Shown here: in pieces, positions 6,056 through 7,890 of the stretch
Numbering within the stretch: the stretch's first letter is position 1
How the letters are laid out: the number at the start of each line of letters is the position of its first letter
Assembly: GCA_030831135.1 (NCBI GenBank)
Contig: JAURLR010000089.1
Span: 1 to 7,890 of the forward strand
Direction of reading: 5' to 3'
DNA length: 7,890 nucleotides
Source: Alphaproteobacteria bacterium
Lineage (GTDB): Bacteria > Pseudomonadota > Alphaproteobacteria > UBA6615
The notes under the pieces: model-generated
Told to the model about the DNA's origin: nothing
Databases searched by the model: none
What the model saw: only the letters and a program-made list of their open reading frames with translations
Translations under genes and position numbers: made by a program

Positions 6056-7390
6056 ATGGGTGGAATTGAAGTCGGCATAGCCTCGGTCGCGGTGATCGTG
6101 TTCCTGATCTATATGGGGTTGTACATCCCGGTTGCGCTGGGGCTGGTCTCGTTTCTCGGGGTCTGGCTGATCCGTGGCAATCCGGATATTGCCGTCGCGC
6201 TTTTGTCGGAATCGATTGCGGATACGGTTTCCGAACTGGTTTTTGCCTCGGTGCCGCTCTTTGCCCTGATGGGGCTGATCGTCAGCAAGGCGGGGTTGGG
6301 CAAGGACGTTTACGAGGTTGCCAACTTCGCCTTCTATCGTATTCGCGGCGGGCTCGGGATCGCCACTGTTGCCGCCAATGCAATCTTTGCGTCGATCACC
6401 GGTTCTTCGATTGCTTCGGCTTCCGTGTTCACCCGTGTTGCAATCCCGGAAATGCGGCGCTTCGGCTACAAGCCGCGCTTTACTGTTGGTGTGGTCGCCG
6501 GTTCCTCGGTGCTCGGCATGCTGATTCCGCCCAGCGCGATGCTGATCATCTATGCCATTGTGACCGAACAGTCGGTTGGTCGGATGTTCATCGCGGGCAT
6601 CATTCCCGGCATTCTGCTGGCCGTGTGTTTCGGCATCCTGATCCTGTTTCTGGCCTTTGCTTTTCCAAATTATGTCGGAGGTCAGGATTCAGCGGATATT
6701 GCAGCCGAGGATTGGGCGAACCTGACCTGGATGGATCTCATCAAGAAGATCATCCCTGTCGTGATTCTGGTTCTGGTGGTGCTTGGGGGTATCTATGGCG
6801 GTGTGTTCACGCCGACCGAGGCGGGCGCTGCCGGCTCGCTCGCGGCACTGGTCATCGCTTTACTCAAAAGCAATTTCAGCTGGCGTGACCTCTGGGAAGT
6901 TCTGGTCGAAACCGGCTACATCACGGCGACGATTCTGTTCCTGATTACGACTGCCTCTATGTACAGCCGGATGCTGGGTGTGGCCGCACTGCCAACTGTA
7001 TTCGGGGAATGGCTGACGAGTTTCGACCTGACCCTGATCCAGCTGATGGTGATCTATGTGCTGCTGATGGTGGCGCTGGGAACGATCATTGAGACAGCGT
7101 CGATCATCCTGATCGTGGTGCCGCTATTTCTGGTCGTCCTCGACAGTTTCAATGTCGATCTGGTCTGGTTCGGAATTATTACGGTGGTGGGTGCGGAGAT
7201 CGGCCTGTTAACGCCCCCGCTGGGGATTTCGTGCTTCGTCATCAAGAGCGCGATCAACGACCCCACAGTCAGTCTGGCGGATATCTTCGCCGGGGCGTTC
7301 CCGTTCGCGGTGATGATGTTCATCGTCCTGATGGTCCTGATCGCCTTTCCGCCGCTTAGTTTGTATCTGCTTTCAATTGGCTGGGTTTAA
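6056..7390 (+). CDS. TRAP transporter large membrane subunit (DctM-like)
   Basis: A 444-residue polytopic inner-membrane protein, the usual DctM length, rich in hydrophobic helices throughout. Family hallmarks in order: FASVPLFALMG (63-73), the NAIFASITGSSIASASV loop (108-124) followed by PEMRRFGY (131-138), LIPPSAMLIIYA (156-167), GGVFTPTEAGA (248-258) and LLTPPLGISCFV (384-395). The two helical-hairpin regions, around residues 110-160 and 340-390, fit the ion-transporter-like fold that forms the translocation channel with Na+ sites near the loop motifs. It starts 25 bases after dctQ, with AAAGGG about nine bases upstream. It completes a full three-gene TRAP set; the next gene on the same strand begins 68 bases later with no strong terminator between. 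Confidence 0.94.
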   Translation: MGGIEVGIASVAVIVFLIYMGLYIPVALGLVSFLGVWLIRGNPDIAVALLSESIADTVSELVFASVPLFALMGLIVSKAGLGKDVYEVANFAFYRIRGGLGIATVAANAIFASITGSSIASASVFTRVAIPEMRRFGYKPRFTVGVVAGSSVLGMLIPPSAMLIIYAIVTEQSVGRMFIAGIIPGILLAVCFGILILFLAFAFPNYVGGQDSADIAAEDWANLTWMDLIKKIIPVVILVLVVLGGIYGGVFTPTEAGAAGSLAALVIALLKSNFSWRDLWEVLVETGYITATILFLITTASMYSRMLGVAALPTVFGEWLTSFDLTLIQLMVIYVLLMVALGTIIETASIILIVVPLFLVVLDSFNVDLVWFGIITVVGAEIGLLTPPLGISCFVIKSAINDPTVSLADIFAGAFPFAVMMFIVLMVLIAFPPLSLYLLSIGWV

Positions 7391-7458
7391 CGGCTCAACG
7401 TCTGGTTTTCCGTGGTGTGATTGCCCATAATTGCGGGCCGATAACACCTGAGGAAACC

Positions 7459-7890
7459 ATGCAGATTTTCAAGGACCGTCTTCCGTACTCCGCCATTGTC
7501 GACCGCCCGGCCTGGAAGCTGCCGGACGGCAAGCGCATGGCGGTCTGGATCATTGCCAATGTCGAGGACTGGGATATCTCGCGGCCCATGCCGCGCACGG
7601 TTCTGCCACCGCCCATGGGTGTGCCCCTGCTGCCCGACCTGCCCAACTGGTCTTGGCACGAATACGGCATGCGCGTTGGCTTCTGGCGCATTCGCGACGC
7701 CCTGCGCGACCGCGGGATCATACCGACCATGGCGATCAATGGCCGTGTCTGCGAGAACTATCCGCGCATTGCCGAAGCTGCGCTGGAGCTTGACTGGGAG
7801 TTCATGGGCCATGGTTATCTTCAGGGTCCGATGCACAAGCATGACGACCAGCAGGAGCAGATCGATCGGGCGGTTGCCGCCATCGAGAAG
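7459..7890 (+). CDS. NodB-fold polysaccharide deacetylase/PuuE-like hydrolase, 3' end beyond window
   Basis: The first 144 residues of a metal-dependent NodB-homology hydrolase. The start ATG is preceded by TGAGGAAA (7449-7456), a good ribosome site. The N-terminus reads MQIFKDRLPYSAIVDRPAWK, then LPDGKRMAVWIIANVEDWDI (21-40), where ANVEDW occupies the place of the catalytic/metal-binding Asp motif of NodB enzymes. YGMRVGFWRIRDALRDRGI (69-87) is strongly typical of the PuuE/allantoinase-like branch, and FMGHGYLQ (115-122) carries the conserved H118 of the second metal motif. In this branch members act on C-N bonds of small compounds (for example allantoin) as often as on sugars, so a cyclic amide, ureide or similar nitrogen compound is as likely a substrate as a polysaccharide. 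Cytoplasmic: no signal peptide. It follows the TRAP genes by 68 bases and may act on the imported solute. Confidence 0.85.
   Translation, partial: MQIFKDRLPYSAIVDRPAWKLPDGKRMAVWIIANVEDWDISRPMPRTVLPPPMGVPLLPDLPNWSWHEYGMRVGFWRIRDALRDRGIIPTMAINGRVCENYPRIAEAALELDWEFMGHGYLQGPMHKHDDQQEQIDRAVAAIEK

Noticed and set aside
5515..6078. Minus-strand frame of 187 codons opposite dctQ
   Set aside because: Histidine- and charge-rich antisense translation of a four-helix membrane protein gene; no domain is recognisable.
7421..7437. GCCC/GGGC stem between dctM and the deacetylase-fold gene as a terminator
   Set aside because: Four-base stem, eight-base loop and no U-run; expected by chance in this composition.
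7387..7842. Minus-strand frame of 151 codons opposite the deacetylase-fold gene
   Set aside because: The plus strand has a ribosome site and strong family similarity; the minus frame is its shadow.
1..7890. CRISPR array, transposon ends, tRNA genes or phage genes
   Set aside because: No spaced direct repeats, transposase motifs, cloverleaf-like segments or phage proteins were seen on either strand.

Overview
The window looks like part of an alphaproteobacterial chromosome. Codons favour G or C in the third position, and the catabolic and transport gene families are of the kind common in marine and soil Alphaproteobacteria. This placement is inferred from gene content and codon use, not from a marker gene. 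There are nine recognisable protein genes, two of them cut by the window edges. I see no RNA gene, CRISPR array, insertion sequence or phage gene.

Layout. (1) 1-373: the start of a CoxM/xanthine dehydrogenase-type FAD-binding subunit on the minus strand. Homology appears to stop near base 107, where plus-strand sequence with its own coding look begins, so a rearrangement or chimeric junction is suspected. (2) 532-1638: two plus-strand genes 24 bases apart, an OsmC-family peroxiredoxin and a glutathione S-transferase-like protein. (3) 1672-4151: a minus-strand run of three genes, in transcription order a GntR/FCD regulator, a MetE C-terminal-domain-like protein (381 aa) and a membrane-anchored mono-haem cytochrome c. 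(4) 4152-4348: a divergent control region with a candidate operator overlapping a candidate minus-strand promoter. (5) 4349-7390: a complete plus-strand TRAP transporter operon, with the periplasmic binding protein, the small membrane subunit DctQ and the large membrane subunit DctM. (6) 7459 to the window end: the first 144 residues of a NodB-fold, polysaccharide-deacetylase/PuuE-like hydrolase, probably the fourth gene of the TRAP operon.

Inferred working: the GntR regulator probably controls both its own leftward run and the rightward TRAP operon. The TRAP system would import a small solute, and the deacetylase-fold enzyme, the MetE-like protein and perhaps the thiol-handling OsmC and GST proteins would process it. 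The substrate cannot be read from the sequence. Two departures from family consensus stand out: the binding protein seems to lack the usual ligand-binding arginine at its normal place, and the MetE-like protein has proline where MetE has its zinc-ligand glutamate. TAG stop codons are unusually frequent, and four of them lie in CTAG tetranucleotides.
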